Positions 1-8,966 of a stretch of DNA of 34,657 nucleotides are shown in pieces. The stretch is from Candidatus Azobacteroides sp. Its GTDB lineage: Bacteria; Bacteroidota; Bacteroidia; Bacteroidales; Azobacteroidaceae. Made by a program: the position numbers and the translations under genes. The stretch covers positions 1 through 34,657 of the forward strand of contig WRFZ01000168.1 in the NCBI GenBank assembly GCA_009778655.1, in the 5' to 3' direction. Positions within the stretch are counted from its first letter, which is position 1, and every line of letters begins with the position of its first letter. The notes under the pieces were generated by a model, which worked only from the letters and a program-made list of their open reading frames with translations, ran no database searches and had not been told where the DNA came from.

Positions 1-195
1 ATTTTCAACAAGCGCGGCGTAGGTTATTTTGTATCGGACGATGCCCGACAGAAAATCCTCGGATACCGTAAAAAACAGTTTTTGGAACAGGATTTACCTC
101 CGGTATTCAAGAACATGATTCTCTTGGGAATGACAATGAAAGAATTAGAAAATGAATACAATAATTATAAGAAATATTATGAAAACAAGCAATAA
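1..195 (+). CDS. C-terminal end of a GntR-family transcriptional regulator (partial)
   Basis: An open frame enters from the left edge and stops at TAA 193-195, giving 64 residues. It begins IFNKRGVGYFVSDDA, which resembles the conserved segment just after the winged helix of short YtrA-like GntR regulators of Bacteroidota, where the wing ends in a G-V/I-G-Y-F-V motif. The rest is a helical, charged tail ending in NNYKKYYENKQ, as expected for the short C-terminal dimerisation region of this subfamily. Such regulators usually lie first in an operon of membrane or transport genes, which fits the overlapping membrane peptide and outer-membrane protein downstream. The DNA-binding domain itself is outside the window, so the family call is from the tail only. 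Confidence 0.72.
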   Translation: MFNKRGVGYFVSDDARQKILGYRKKQFLEQDLPPVFKNMILLGMTMKELENEYNNYKKYYENKQ

Positions 196-268
196 ACTTT
201 TGTTGGGCCTGTTGGCCGTTATCGTCATTGCGATGACCGTAGTAGTCGTTTTAGCGCAAAATATGTAA
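179..268 (+). CDS. 29-residue single-membrane-span peptide, overlaps the GntR gene
   Basis: ATG at 179 opens a 29-codon frame (TAA 266-268) overlapping the last 17 nt of the GntR gene in another frame. The peptide starts MKTSNKLLLG and continues with an unbroken hydrophobic stretch of about 18 residues, ending LAQNM. This is the shape of a single transmembrane segment or a signal peptide. The opening resembles, as I recall it, the N terminus of longer membrane or adhesin-like proteins that follow YtrA-type GntR genes in Bacteroidota, so it may be the stump of such a gene cut short by the early stop, or a real small membrane protein. The overlap implies translational coupling. No function is assigned. 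Confidence 0.45.
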   Translation: MKTSNKLLLGLLAVIVIAMTVVVVLAQNM

Positions 269-303
269 TTAAAAGCCCATAACAATAATAGAAAATATTT
301 ATT

Positions 304-2685
304 ATGAAAACAAGAATTATTTTTACTTTTTTCTTTGTTACCACGCTGACAACAAGCGCTTTTTCCCAAATCAAAGTAACGGGAAAGGTGACAGACAATA
401 AAAACGCGCCGCTTGAATTTGCGAATGTCGTACTTCAAGCGGCCGATACGCTCTTCGGCGCTTATTCCGATGAAAACGGAATCTTTGAACTGCAGGCTGT
501 TCCCGGAACCGATACTTTGAAAATTTCGATGCTCGGCTACAAGCCTTACGAACAATTAATTTCACTGCAAACAAATATTGATTTGGGAGAAATCCGATTG
601 GAAGATATGGCTGTCGAACTGAAAGAAGCGGTCGTTACGGGAAGACGGATTACCCGGATGTCCGACCGATTTGTGATGAATTTGGCAAACGACCCGACGG
701 TTTTCGGGAAAGACGGACTCAACGTTTTGAATACCGCACCCGGCGTTTTTATCTTGGAACGGGACGGCACTGTTTCGGTCAACGGGAAAACCGGTACGCA
801 GGTGTATGTTAATGAACGACCGTTGCATTATTCGGGAACGGATTTGGTTCGTTACCTGCAAAACTTGAAAGCCGAAGATATTGTGAAAATAGAAGTTTTG
901 CCTAATGCCGGTTCGGAATACGACGCCAGCGTTACGGGCGGGATTATTAAAATCACGCTGAAAAATCGCCGGGACGACGGAATAGACGGCAATGTCGGAA
1001 CTTCTTACAGTTTTGCGCCTGACGGAGAAGACTTATCAACCTTTTCTCCTTTTCTGAATGTGAATTACAGGATTAACAAACTCAGTTTATATACGCAATT
1101 AAACTATAATAATTTACATACGCTTGAACGTGTCGTTACGGATGCAAATACCTATTCGATCAACCAAAATGTGCATAGCGCTTTTGATTTGCCGCAGCCG
1201 ATTGGCGTCGGAAACGTCAAACTCGGCGGAATTTACGATTTAAGCGAAAGACAAAGCGTCGGCTTGGAAGTAAACTATTCCAATCTGTCGGATAAATTTA
1301 AAAGTTTTGGGGATTTAACAAGTACGACAGGCGGAAATCGGACCGATATTGCAAGTAACTATCAAGGAAAGATAACAACGGATAATTTTTCGGTTTCCGG
1401 AAACTACCTGTTGCGATTGGATTCTCTGGGTTCTATGTTTAAAATTCTCTTGGATTATTTCCACAATAAACTCGATAATAGTGAAGATTATCATGCCCAA
1501 TACAGCGGAGCCGTGAATATTGATTCCATCTATCGAAGCGATATTTTGACGAAAAACAATACGTATGCCGCAACTGTTGACTTTGCTCATCAATTCGACG
1601 AGCAAACCAAATTAAGCGTCGGTGCGAAATATGCTCGCAACGAAATGAATAACAATACATTATACGAATATTTACAGGCAACTGTCTGGAATAATATCGA
1701 ACCGCTTTCGAGCGTCAATACATTTACGGAAAATGTTTCCGCTCTCTACGGAATGTTTTCATCTCGAATTCAAAAAGTCAGCTATTCTTTGGGATTACGC
1801 GGCGAATATACAAAAGCAAATCCGTGGACAAATCAAACGGACGCCATTGAAAAACAAAGTTATTTCAAATTATTTCCTTCCGTCAATGTGATGCTGCCTT
1901 TTGGTACAAACGGAAAACATTCGATTGTATGGAATTATCATCGCACGATAACCCGCCCGTCGTTTCAACAGCTCAATCCGTTTCGAATTGCTTCTACGGA
2001 ATATTTATGTATTGCGGGAAATCCGAAATTACAACCGGCTTTGGCAGACGACGGTTCTGTCGCTCTGAATCTGTTTTACAAGTACAACTTGACGGCAGGC
2101 GTAACCAATACAAAAAACGCTTTCGGGAATGTGTTTGTTTCAGACCCCGATACGCAAGGAATGATCATTAAGACGGTTGACAATGTTACCCGAAATACCA
2201 ATTGGTATTTATCAATAAACGGATCGGTAAATATAACAAAATGGTGGCAGATGTACCTGACTACGACGGGAAAAATAAGCAGCATTGAAATATTCGGCGA
2301 AAAGCGTTCAATCAATGCCTTTTCTTTCTATATGAATCACACGTTTAGTTTGCCCAAAGATTTTAAACTCGATATCAACGGATATTATCAATCGCCATGG
2401 TTGGACGGTAATACGAAATATAAAATGGATCTGATAGCAAACGCAACGCTTCGCAAACAATTATTGAAGAACAAGTTGACGGCAACCGTCTTTGTCAATA
2501 ACATATTCGGCAGGAACAACGGTACTGTAGAAACCAATGAAAATGATTTCAGTCAAGTATTAAAGAGCAGTTATGGTAACAGAATGATTGGCGCCTCGTT
2601 GAGTTACAACTTCCAATCGGGCAAAAAAGTAAGCGATAAGAAAGTCGAAACCGGCGCGGCGGAAGAAAAAGCGCGGTTGAGATGA
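304..2685 (+). CDS. TonB-dependent-receptor-like outer-membrane beta-barrel protein
   Basis: A 793-residue outer-membrane protein. Residues 1-22 are a Sec signal peptide ending SAFSQ. Residues about 23-105 form a carboxypeptidase-regulatory-like (transthyretin-fold) domain (KVTGKVTDNKNAPLEFANV...). A plug-like region follows at about 120-220, including NVLNTAPGVFILERDGTVSV and the IEVLPNAGSEYDASVTGGII segment typical of receptor plugs. The rest is beta-barrel with many alternating aromatic strands, of the OMP_b-brl_3 type. It lacks the SusC signature and has no SusD neighbour, so it is probably not a polysaccharide importer; the substrate cannot be told. It lies 35 nt after the small membrane peptide and is likely in the GntR operon. 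The C terminus is a charged tail (GAAEEKARLR) beyond the last strand. Confidence 0.85.
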   Translation: MKTRIIFTFFFVTTLTTSAFSQIKVTGKVTDNKNAPLEFANVVLQAADTLFGAYSDENGIFELQAVPGTDTLKISMLGYKPYEQLISLQTNIDLGEIRLEDMAVELKEAVVTGRRITRMSDRFVMNLANDPTVFGKDGLNVLNTAPGVFILERDGTVSVNGKTGTQVYVNERPLHYSGTDLVRYLQNLKAEDIVKIEVLPNAGSEYDASVTGGIIKITLKNRRDDGIDGNVGTSYSFAPDGEDLSTFSPFLNVNYRINKLSLYTQLNYNNLHTLERVVTDANTYSINQNVHSAFDLPQPIGVGNVKLGGIYDLSERQSVGLEVNYSNLSDKFKSFGDLTSTTGGNRTDIASNYQGKITTDNFSVSGNYLLRLDSLGSMFKILLDYFHNKLDNSEDYHAQYSGAVNIDSIYRSDILTKNNTYAATVDFAHQFDEQTKLSVGAKYARNEMNNNTLYEYLQATVWNNIEPLSSVNTFTENVSALYGMFSSRIQKVSYSLGLRGEYTKANPWTNQTDAIEKQSYFKLFPSVNVMLPFGTNGKHSIVWNYHRTITRPSFQQLNPFRIASTEYLCIAGNPKLQPALADDGSVALNLFYKYNLTAGVTNTKNAFGNVFVSDPDTQGMIIKTVDNVTRNTNWYLSINGSVNITKWWQMYLTTTGKISSIEIFGEKRSINAFSFYMNHTFSLPKDFKLDINGYYQSPWLDGNTKYKMDLIANATLRKQLLKNKLTATVFVNNIFGRNNGTVETNENDFSQVLKSSYGNRMIGASLSYNFQSGKKVSDKKVETGAAEEKARLR

Positions 2686-2712
2686 AAAATGAGGTCATGT
2701 CAACGGCAAAGC

Positions 2713-2768
2713 GTCCCGCAGGGACAACATTTTATTAACCGTAGGTGAAGCGCCGGCGTAACCTACGG
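2713..2768 (-). repeat. Two-hairpin interspersed repeat, copy 1 (minus orientation), also a likely bidirectional terminator
   Basis: Two stem-loops lie back to back. The first is GTCCC-GCA-GGGAC at 2713-2725. The second has arms AACCGTAGGT (2737-2746) and ACCTACGGTT (2761-2770) around a loop containing CGCCGGCG. Its reverse complement aligns without gaps to 4180-4235. It lies between the convergent genes ending at 2685 and 2769, and its last arm includes the stop codon of the minus-strand gene. A role in ending transcription from both sides is plausible. Confidence 0.75.
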
Positions 2769-3995
2769 TTATTCCAACCATTTTTGAATAGAAGCCTTCA
2801 CTTGATCCAATGTCGGTAATTTGCTTATATCGGTATCATTCAGTTTCATTATTTCATTTTTATCGGGCGAAGGAATCGAGTCGTTTACATTCCTCAGCTT
2901 ATTAAGCGCTTGATTAAACAATGAATCTCTCTTGACATATTCGTCATAGAATCCATCCTCCATCAAATAAGGGACGCCCATACCCAATTCGAATTTTTCA
3001 ATCGGCATATAAAAAACAAAACCGGTAAACATATCTTTATAGGTATAATCATTTTTATAATAGGGCCAATCTTCAAACCGGTCATCGCCGAAAGGAGAAC
3101 CGTTGAAGTTAAACCCGGCATCTTCCAAATTCACGGCTTGAAAAGCGGCATCCCATTTGCCATCGTTGACGGCTTCCATTTTTTCAATGTTATTATAGCC
3201 GTTTATTCTTACATTAGCCACTCGTCCGGGATATTTGTTAAAGAGGAATCGTCCGGTATTTATATTCATTTTCCCCTCGTCGTAAGCAATATCGTACCGG
3301 TAGGCATGACGATAATTCATAATAACCAGCGCTTTACTTTTCGGATTATCTTTCTTCATCTGATCAAATGTATCTATGATAAAATCAGCCATAAGACTAT
3401 CCCTTACCATCGCATTTTCTAACATACCCATGTATTTGTCTGTTGTTTCTTCTCCTTCAACGTAAAGAATATCCGTAGGATACATTTGTATCTTTTTATC
3501 GCTTCGGAGGCTTTGATTGATTTGATGTATTCCTTTGATAAAATTCGAAAAATTAGGCTTTTCCCATAAAGGAAATTCACAATTTCTTTGAAAAATCAAA
3601 ACTTGTTTGTCAATTTCTTCTTTTGATAAATCCTCGGTTTGAAGAAAAATATCTAATCCCGGGTTTAAGTTTCTTGCCCCTACTTCGGTAAAAACGACGC
3701 CCACATGATTCACGAAATAAGGGTCACTCATTATATCTAAAAAAAGGTTATATTGAGTCATTTCCCGATGGTCTCTCTCACAAAGGATTACAATGTCATT
3801 ATTTTTAAACAATGAAAGAATATAATCTTTTGCCGACAGAGGCTTTTCATTCTTCAAAAAATGAATATAGGGTTCCAATTTTTCATTGAATTGATTCTTT
3901 TCGGCGGTTTGCGAAAAAGAAATATCAAATACAATACAACAACATACAAGCAACATTGTTTTCACCGCTCCTTTTGTTTTCATTTTTTCATTCAT
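2769..3995 (-). CDS. Secreted protein of unknown function, weakly EreA/ChaN-like
   Basis: A 408-residue protein with an N-terminal signal sequence (hydrophobic run MLLVCCCIVFDISFSQ), so exported. Met-5 is an alternative start that gives a more usual signal peptide. The mature part begins with a helical stretch, then NNDIVILCERDHREMTQYNLF, later GVVFTEVGARNLNPG, and in the middle KALVIMNYRHAYRYDI. The order of an E-x-D-H segment after a beta strand, a strand ending in E, and a late strand ending N-x-R-H recalls the erythromycin-esterase/ChaN-like fold, whose members use His and Glu residues in the same relative places. The match is weak and the true catalytic residues are not proven. It is a single gene, convergent with the outer-membrane protein gene. 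A promoter with the -7 element TATCTTTG lies upstream. No function is assigned. Confidence 0.7.
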   Translation of the reverse strand: MNEKMKTKGAVKTMLLVCCCIVFDISFSQTAEKNQFNEKLEPYIHFLKNEKPLSAKDYILSLFKNNDIVILCERDHREMTQYNLFLDIMSDPYFVNHVGVVFTEVGARNLNPGLDIFLQTEDLSKEEIDKQVLIFQRNCEFPLWEKPNFSNFIKGIHQINQSLRSDKKIQMYPTDILYVEGEETTDKYMGMLENAMVRDSLMADFIIDTFDQMKKDNPKSKALVIMNYRHAYRYDIAYDEGKMNINTGRFLFNKYPGRVANVRINGYNNIEKMEAVNDGKWDAAFQAVNLEDAGFNFNGSPFGDDRFEDWPYYKNDYTYKDMFTGFVFYMPIEKFELGMGVPYLMEDGFYDEYVKRDSLFNQALNKLRNVNDSIPSPDKNEIMKLNDTDISKLPTLDQVKASIQKWLE

Positions 3996-4021
3996 TATAT
4001 TGTTAAATTATCGCTAAAGCG

Positions 4022-4029
4022 CAAAGATA
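4022..4029 (-). promoter_or_regulatory. Predicted -7 element of the secreted-protein gene ending at 2769
   Basis: On the minus strand this reads TATCTTTG, a perfect match to the Bacteroidota -7 consensus TAnnTTTG, 26 nt upstream of the start at 3995. A TTTG occurs about 24 nt further upstream, slightly more than the usual spacing, so the -33 element is weak. The surroundings are very AT-rich. Confidence 0.55.
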
Positions 4030-4179
4030 AAGAAAAACGGCAAAAAAATCATACAAAAAGCAAAATTATTGATACAAAAATTGCAGGCGCCGGTTTGTCG
4101 GAGAACCTATTATCGCGTCACCGGTAAATTGTCCCTGCGAGGACTCAGGGTAGCGGCTCATACTGCTCGTGTCCGTAGT

Positions 4180-4235
4180 CCGTAGGTTCCGCTGTCGCTT
4201 CACCTACGATTAATAAAGTGTCGTCACTGCGTGAC
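4180..4235 (+). repeat. Two-hairpin interspersed repeat, copy 2 (plus orientation)
   Basis: Aligned to the reverse complement of 2713-2768 this segment is the same length, with differences scattered. It has the same CCGTAGGT...ACCTACG stem and the same AATAAA linker. The second stem is GTCAC-TGC-GTGAC, where copy 1 has GTCCC-TGC-GGGAC, so both arms changed together and pairing is kept. It sits in the 422-bp gap between the divergent genes at 3995 and 4418. Another small hairpin, GTCC-CTGCGA-GGAC, lies just upstream at about 4130. The rest of this gap holds the two promoters annotated separately. Confidence 0.75.
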
Positions 4236-4304
4236 TTTACCCCGGATAAATATGTAACGCTTCGTTTTTTATTTTCTTTATAATCAAACAAATAAACTTA
4301 AAAC

Positions 4305-4352
4305 AATGTAACGGAAATTCTTTGCCGCTTTCTTTGTTCCGCTTTACCTTTG
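4305..4352 (+). promoter_or_regulatory. Promoter of the RHS operon with upstream 13-bp box
   Basis: The -33 element TTTG (4321-4324) and the -7 element TACCTTTG (4345-4352) are separated by exactly 20 nt, the ideal Bacteroidota layout. The box AATGTAACGGAAA (4305-4317) lies 3 nt upstream of the -33. The same box with the same spacing stands before the regulator gene at 17642. The start codon is 65 nt downstream at 4418. Confidence 0.8.
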
Positions 4353-4417
4353 TCTGGTTATAATTCTTTCAAAAAGAAGTTTCAATACTAATTATAAATA
4401 TTTGAAAAACAGTAAAT

Positions 4418-5572
4418 ATGAAAACAACCACACTTATTTTGGCAGGTATCTGCGGGAGCGCTTTATCTGTTTTCGGGCAATTAAATGTCCAACACAACCG
4501 GTTTCGGGCCGGCGACGTACTTTATAAGCAACAAGTCGAATATGTCGAACCGGGAGAGGCCGGAGCCGACCGATTATGGAATTTCAGTAAACTGAAATCC
4601 ATTAACGACGAATACACGCTTGAATATGCTTTGCCTCCTTTGGAAGGCGACTCGGTATATATTCTTGGAAATACGCGACATAGAAAGAATGACGTAAAAG
4701 AGAATGAACTGATCGTCGGCAATGAACACAATACTATGTATTATTATCATTTGAAAGAAGATTCCCTGCTGCAAATGGGACACGAGAATCCGTCTGTGAT
4801 GCTTGCCTATACTTCTCCGATAGCGCTTCTGCATTTTCCGTTGAATTACGGACAAACCGTATCCTCCGGTTATCGGTCGCAAGGTCTTTATTCCGGAACG
4901 GTGGAAATACAAACCGAAGGAACGGTAACGACAACCGCCGACGCTTACGGTAAAATGATTCTGCCTTCGGGCGATACGCTCAACACCGTTATGCGGGTGA
5001 AAACCCTGCAAACCATTTTTGACCTCTCGGCCGGAAATAGCGATACAACCCGAACGGAGCATGTCGGCAAGCAGTTGGAAATCTATCGCTGGTACTGTAA
5101 AGGCTACCGTTATCCGGTTTTTGAAACGGTACGGAATATCAATACGGCCGACAACAGCGTCCTTTTCGCTACCGCTTTTTTCTTTCCTCCGCAAGATCAC
5201 CTGTATTTAGAAACCGACGCTGAGAATATGGCTTTATTGGATCAGTTGTGGGATTTGGATAAACAAAACATCGCCAACCCCGACGCCCGACAAACGGAAA
5301 CCGCGAATTTGAAAGATATTTTGACCTGCAAGATATATCCCGACCCGGTCAGCGCCCTTCTGACTCTGGAATACGAATTGAAAGCGGATGCCAAAGTCGG
5401 TTTTCAACTGTTCGCTATCAACGGACATCCCGTCAAGACGATCCACGCGAAAAATAGGGTAAAAGGCATCTATAGTGAAACGCTGGATTGTTCTTCCCTG
5501 CTTCCGGGAAACTATATCTTACGGATTACGGCAAACAATCTGTTTATGAATGAAGTGATTATAAAAAAATAA
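4418..5572 (+). CDS. Secreted protein with type IX secretion C-terminal sorting domain
   Basis: A 384-residue protein. Residues 1-20 are a signal peptide (MKTTTLILAGICGSALSVFG). The middle (about 21-300) is beta-rich and not recognised. The last 75 residues begin ILTCKIYPDPVSALLTLEY, contain GFQLFAINGHPVKTI and end LLPGNYILRITANNL...NEVIIKK. This is the pattern of the T9SS type A sorting domain: YPNP-like motif, seven-strand sandwich, G-x-Y-I-L-R/K and a basic end. The protein should cross the inner membrane by Sec and the outer membrane by the type IX system. It is the first gene of the RHS operon, 9 nt before the next start, which suggests that it accompanies the two RHS proteins to the cell surface. 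Its exact role is unknown. Confidence 0.8.
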   Translation: MKTTTLILAGICGSALSVFGQLNVQHNRFRAGDVLYKQQVEYVEPGEAGADRLWNFSKLKSINDEYTLEYALPPLEGDSVYILGNTRHRKNDVKENELIVGNEHNTMYYYHLKEDSLLQMGHENPSVMLAYTSPIALLHFPLNYGQTVSSGYRSQGLYSGTVEIQTEGTVTTTADAYGKMILPSGDTLNTVMRVKTLQTIFDLSAGNSDTTRTEHVGKQLEIYRWYCKGYRYPVFETVRNINTADNSVLFATAFFFPPQDHLYLETDAENMALLDQLWDLDKQNIANPDARQTETANLKDILTCKIYPDPVSALLTLEYELKADAKVGFQLFAINGHPVKTIHAKNRVKGIYSETLDCSSLLPGNYILRITANNLFMNEVIIKK

Positions 5573-5581
5573 AAATAATAA

Positions 5582-8500
5582 ATGATGAGAAAATATATTT
5601 GTTTCCTCCTGCTCTTTTCTTTTATATCTGTCTGTATAAAAAGCCAGTCGGACGGCATACAAGCGCCTGCGATTATACCCAAATCTCCGGAAGTAACCGA
5701 ATTGGAGCGCTATGGAGAATACCCGGTAAGTGAATATACTGGAATCCCGGGTATAAATATCCCTTTATATACCGTTAAAATAAAAGATTTTGAATTTCCT
5801 ATTTCTTTGGATTATCACGCTACGGGAATACAGGTCACCCAAGAAGCTACTTGGGTAGGATTAGGATGGAATTTACTGTCAGGCGGATGCATATCAATTT
5901 CGGCAGTGGGAGCTGTTGACGGGTCGCTGGCTTATGCCAGCACCAGTGATTGGGATTATATGTTGAATTATTCAAAACCCTATTGGCAAAGGCAAAGCAT
6001 GCCGCTTGGAGTTCCGACTACTTTTCCGGTAATAGATGGAAGCAGTTTTAATTTTAATGGTATAAGTCAATTTGATTTATTGTGCATGCTTAATGATAAT
6101 AGTAGAAAAGAATATAAAATAACGAGGGAAGCAAGATTGGGCGGCGGTGAAAGAGATATATATAATGTTTCTATTTTGGGTCAGTCTTTTAAATTTAGCA
6201 TACACCCCACTACCGGGGCATATATTTACAATGGAGAGAAAAATAAATACAAAATGGAGAAACAGGGCGATACATGGCTTCTTACCGATGAATTCGGCTA
6301 TCAGTATATATTTAAAAATACAGATAGAGAAATGATTTATATATCAGGCCAATACAACAGTCCGCAAGTAAGCTGGTATTTATCTCAAATTGTTTATCAA
6401 GGCAATATATTGGTAGAAATCAATTATAACAAGAGCGCTTTGGTACAAAAACTGCCTATTCTTAACGAATCCTGCGATTATCTTGACGGAAATAAATTTA
6501 GAGAATACAGATTTGCTTCCTATACAGAGGCTTATCATCCGTTATATATATCCAGTATTATTACTCCTTTAGACAGCATCGTATTTACTACCGGTTCCCG
6601 CGAAGATATGAGAGGGGCGCTTAAATTACAGGAAATGAAAGTGATGGACAGATCTTCCAAAACCGTGCAAAAAAGATATGAATTCAAATACGACTATTTT
6701 ACAGGGACAACCACAGGAGTGGGGGTATCATCCATACCGGATTATGTAAAGAAGAGATTGAAATTAACGCAGGTTGTGCAATGGGATAATTCGAACGCGA
6801 AAAGTATAAAATATGTGTTTGCTTATAATGAAAGTATAGCTTTGCCATGCAAAACTTCTTTTTCACAAGATTTTTGGGGCTATTATAACGGTTACATTAA
6901 CGCTTATCCGGGTGCGTTCAATCCTACGAATGGTACGGAATTTTTTTCTTCCAACAATACGCTCCTGCCTACGGTTAATTTCATAGCAAGCGGAGAAGAA
7001 CTTGCTCCCTGTTTACTTAATTTTACCGGCGCCGACCGGAGAGTGAACAAAGATGCTATCACTGCAGGCATGTTGAAAAGTATCACTTACCCAACCGGTG
7101 GAAAAACGGAATTTGAATTTGAGCCGCATATACTTGGCAATATGCCCTATCCTACCGAGCAGTCAATCGCCGGAGGTAATTATCAAATAGGAGATAATGG
7201 TTATCCTTCGTTTATGCCGAAGAGTAAAAGTTATCAGTTTGATTTGGAACGTACCGTTCCAAGAGCTAATGTTTGCGTTACGATTGTCGGAAAAAATTAT
7301 GACGTTTCAAAAATGGGTGAGTTTTATATAACGCTAACTGTAGCAGCAGGAAGCACATCGGCGAAAACGTATAAATATGCGATTACTACGGAAGCGCAAA
7401 AAGAAGAATTTAAAAAAAATAAGGTGGTTACCATAACAGACCAGGTTGATTTACCGGTAGGCAGAGTGGCTTTTTCAACGCATATCGACCCAAATTTGCC
7501 CAATCCGAATAATTATAATTTGAATAACGGAGTAATCGGAAGCTTGCATTTTACGTATGTTAAGGACAACGCAATAGCAGAAGGAACATCGCTTGGAGGA
7601 GGACTAAGGATAAAAAAAATAACAAACTATACAGATAACAGTATAAAAGCGTCAGTGAAACGGTATAACTATATCACAAAGGATGGAAAGCCCAGCGGAA
7701 AATTGATTCATCCGATGAAATTTACCGATCAATATTATACAAAAGAAGGCCTTCGGCCAAACAGAAATTATGATCTGCTTAACAGGATCAATTCATCCAA
7801 TGTCTGGAATTATTCCACGAGCGGATGTGAAGCGGTAGTAGGCTATGACCGGGTGGAAGTGGAAAACTTATCTTTGGATGAAAAATACAGTACAGGTAAA
7901 AGGATTATAGAATTCAATAATGCTGCCGTTATCAATGTATATTCTGAGATGGATATTTTCATTCCCTATAATAAAACCGCTTCTGTCCTCAACGGAAAGA
8001 TAGCCTCTTCCATTATTTTGAACGGCAATAACGATACGATCAACGTGGAAAAAAACACGTATAGTGTTGAAAACATGGAAAACAATTTCATCAATATCCG
8101 AGAAATGAAATGGCTTGGAGATATTCCAGAGTTTCAATTATACAGTGTCATACCTGTATTGATGGTATATCCCACAACTAACTATACTACTTATTTAAAG
8201 AAAAAGGAAGAATTTGCTTATTTCGGAACCGGTAAAGTCAATAAAACAACCGAGTTCGAGTATGATCCGTCAAATTATAAAGTGAAAAAAATAACGGAGA
8301 CGCTGGATAACAGTAAAAAGAAAATTACGGAATACCAGTATGGAGTGAGCAATAGCGCTTTATTGGCAAAAAACATGGTAAGCGTACCGATAAAGGAAAC
8401 GGTTTCGATGAACAGTACCCTCATTCAAACTAAAACGATGAACTACAATACCTCCGTTAATTCTGGTTTTGGTCTGGCGCTATCCAATGTCGCCATAAAA

Positions 8501-8953
8501 AATGGAAGCAATGCGGAAGAAATTCGGTTGAAATATGAGAATTACGATAACTTCGGAAATCCGGTTTATATCACCAAAGACGGTACCAACAATGTTGTTT
8601 ATATCTGGGGATATAATTACCAGCGTCCGATTGCAGAAATTAAGAATATCACTTATTCCCAACTGACAGGCATTATTTCGGCTGCCGATCTGAACGCTAT
8701 TGCCAAAAAGCCGGCACCGGCTGCGGCAGATATGGACCGGATCAACAACCTGCGGGACAATACGGCATTGAAAGATGCCCACATCACCACATTCTGGTAT
8801 CAACCCATGGTGGGGCTTATTCAGATAAAGGACCCGGCTAAGAAAGACGTCTATTTTGAATACGACACCTTCAACCGTTTAAAAAGCAGCTATATCATAG
8901 AAAACGGCACAAAAAAGATCGTTGAAGGTTACGATTATTATGTTAAACAATAA
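5582..8953 (+). CDS. RHS-associated partner protein (large secreted protein with YD-like repeats)
   Basis: A 1123-residue protein with a signal peptide (MMRKYICFLLLFSFISVCIKSQS). The start of the mature part has ERYGEYPVSEYTGIPGINIP, then LYTVKIKDFEFPISLDYHAT and VGLGWNLLSGGCISI. This is a conserved opening of large Bacteroidota proteins that sit directly before an RHS gene, and it resembles the GLGW region of SpvB/TcdB-type toxin carriers. The C-terminal third holds degenerate YD-type repeats (EFEYDPSNYKVKKITE, KYENYDNFGNPVYITK, YFEYDTFNRLKSSY) and YIWGYNYQRPIAEI, so it probably forms part of an RHS-like shell. Two Met codons overlap at the start; either could be used. It lies 9 nt after the T9SS gene and 13 nt before the RHS gene, so the three are cotranscribed. 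It has no toxin tip of its own. Confidence 0.78.
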   Translation: MMRKYICFLLLFSFISVCIKSQSDGIQAPAIIPKSPEVTELERYGEYPVSEYTGIPGINIPLYTVKIKDFEFPISLDYHATGIQVTQEATWVGLGWNLLSGGCISISAVGAVDGSLAYASTSDWDYMLNYSKPYWQRQSMPLGVPTTFPVIDGSSFNFNGISQFDLLCMLNDNSRKEYKITREARLGGGERDIYNVSILGQSFKFSIHPTTGAYIYNGEKNKYKMEKQGDTWLLTDEFGYQYIFKNTDREMIYISGQYNSPQVSWYLSQIVYQGNILVEINYNKSALVQKLPILNESCDYLDGNKFREYRFASYTEAYHPLYISSIITPLDSIVFTTGSREDMRGALKLQEMKVMDRSSKTVQKRYEFKYDYFTGTTTGVGVSSIPDYVKKRLKLTQVVQWDNSNAKSIKYVFAYNESIALPCKTSFSQDFWGYYNGYINAYPGAFNPTNGTEFFSSNNTLLPTVNFIASGEELAPCLLNFTGADRRVNKDAITAGMLKSITYPTGGKTEFEFEPHILGNMPYPTEQSIAGGNYQIGDNGYPSFMPKSKSYQFDLERTVPRANVCVTIVGKNYDVSKMGEFYITLTVAAGSTSAKTYKYAITTEAQKEEFKKNKVVTITDQVDLPVGRVAFSTHIDPNLPNPNNYNLNNGVIGSLHFTYVKDNAIAEGTSLGGGLRIKKITNYTDNSIKASVKRYNYITKDGKPSGKLIHPMKFTDQYYTKEGLRPNRNYDLLNRINSSNVWNYSTSGCEAVVGYDRVEVENLSLDEKYSTGKRIIEFNNAAVINVYSEMDIFIPYNKTASVLNGKIASSIILNGNNDTINVEKNTYSVENMENNFINIREMKWLGDIPEFQLYSVIPVLMVYPTTNYTTYLKKKEEFAYFGTGKVNKTTEFEYDPSNYKVKKITETLDNSKKKITEYQYGVSNSALLAKNMVSVPIKETVSMNSTLIQTKTMNYNTSVNSGFGLALSNVAIKNGSNAEEIRLKYENYDNFGNPVYITKDGTNNVVYIWGYNYQRPIAEIKNITYSQLTGIISAADLNAIAKKPAPAAADMDRINNLRDNTALKDAHITTFWYQPMVGLIQIKDPAKKDVYFEYDTFNRLKSSYIIENGTKKIVEGYDYYVKQ

Positions 8954-8966
8954 ATACGGCACAACA

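Noticed and set aside
3861-4127. An 88-codon plus-strand frame over the promoter region of the secreted-protein gene.
   Set aside because: It is antisense to the signal-peptide region of that gene and continues through AT-rich promoter sequence; Lys/His-rich low-quality protein.
4574-5200. A 208-codon open frame on the minus strand opposite the T9SS-sorted protein gene.
   Set aside because: The plus-strand gene has a signal peptide, sorting domain and promoter; the antisense frame has none of these.
8922-8966. The upstream ATG as start of the large RHS protein.
   Set aside because: It overlaps the preceding gene and would place 15 non-signal residues before an ideal signal peptide starting at 8967.
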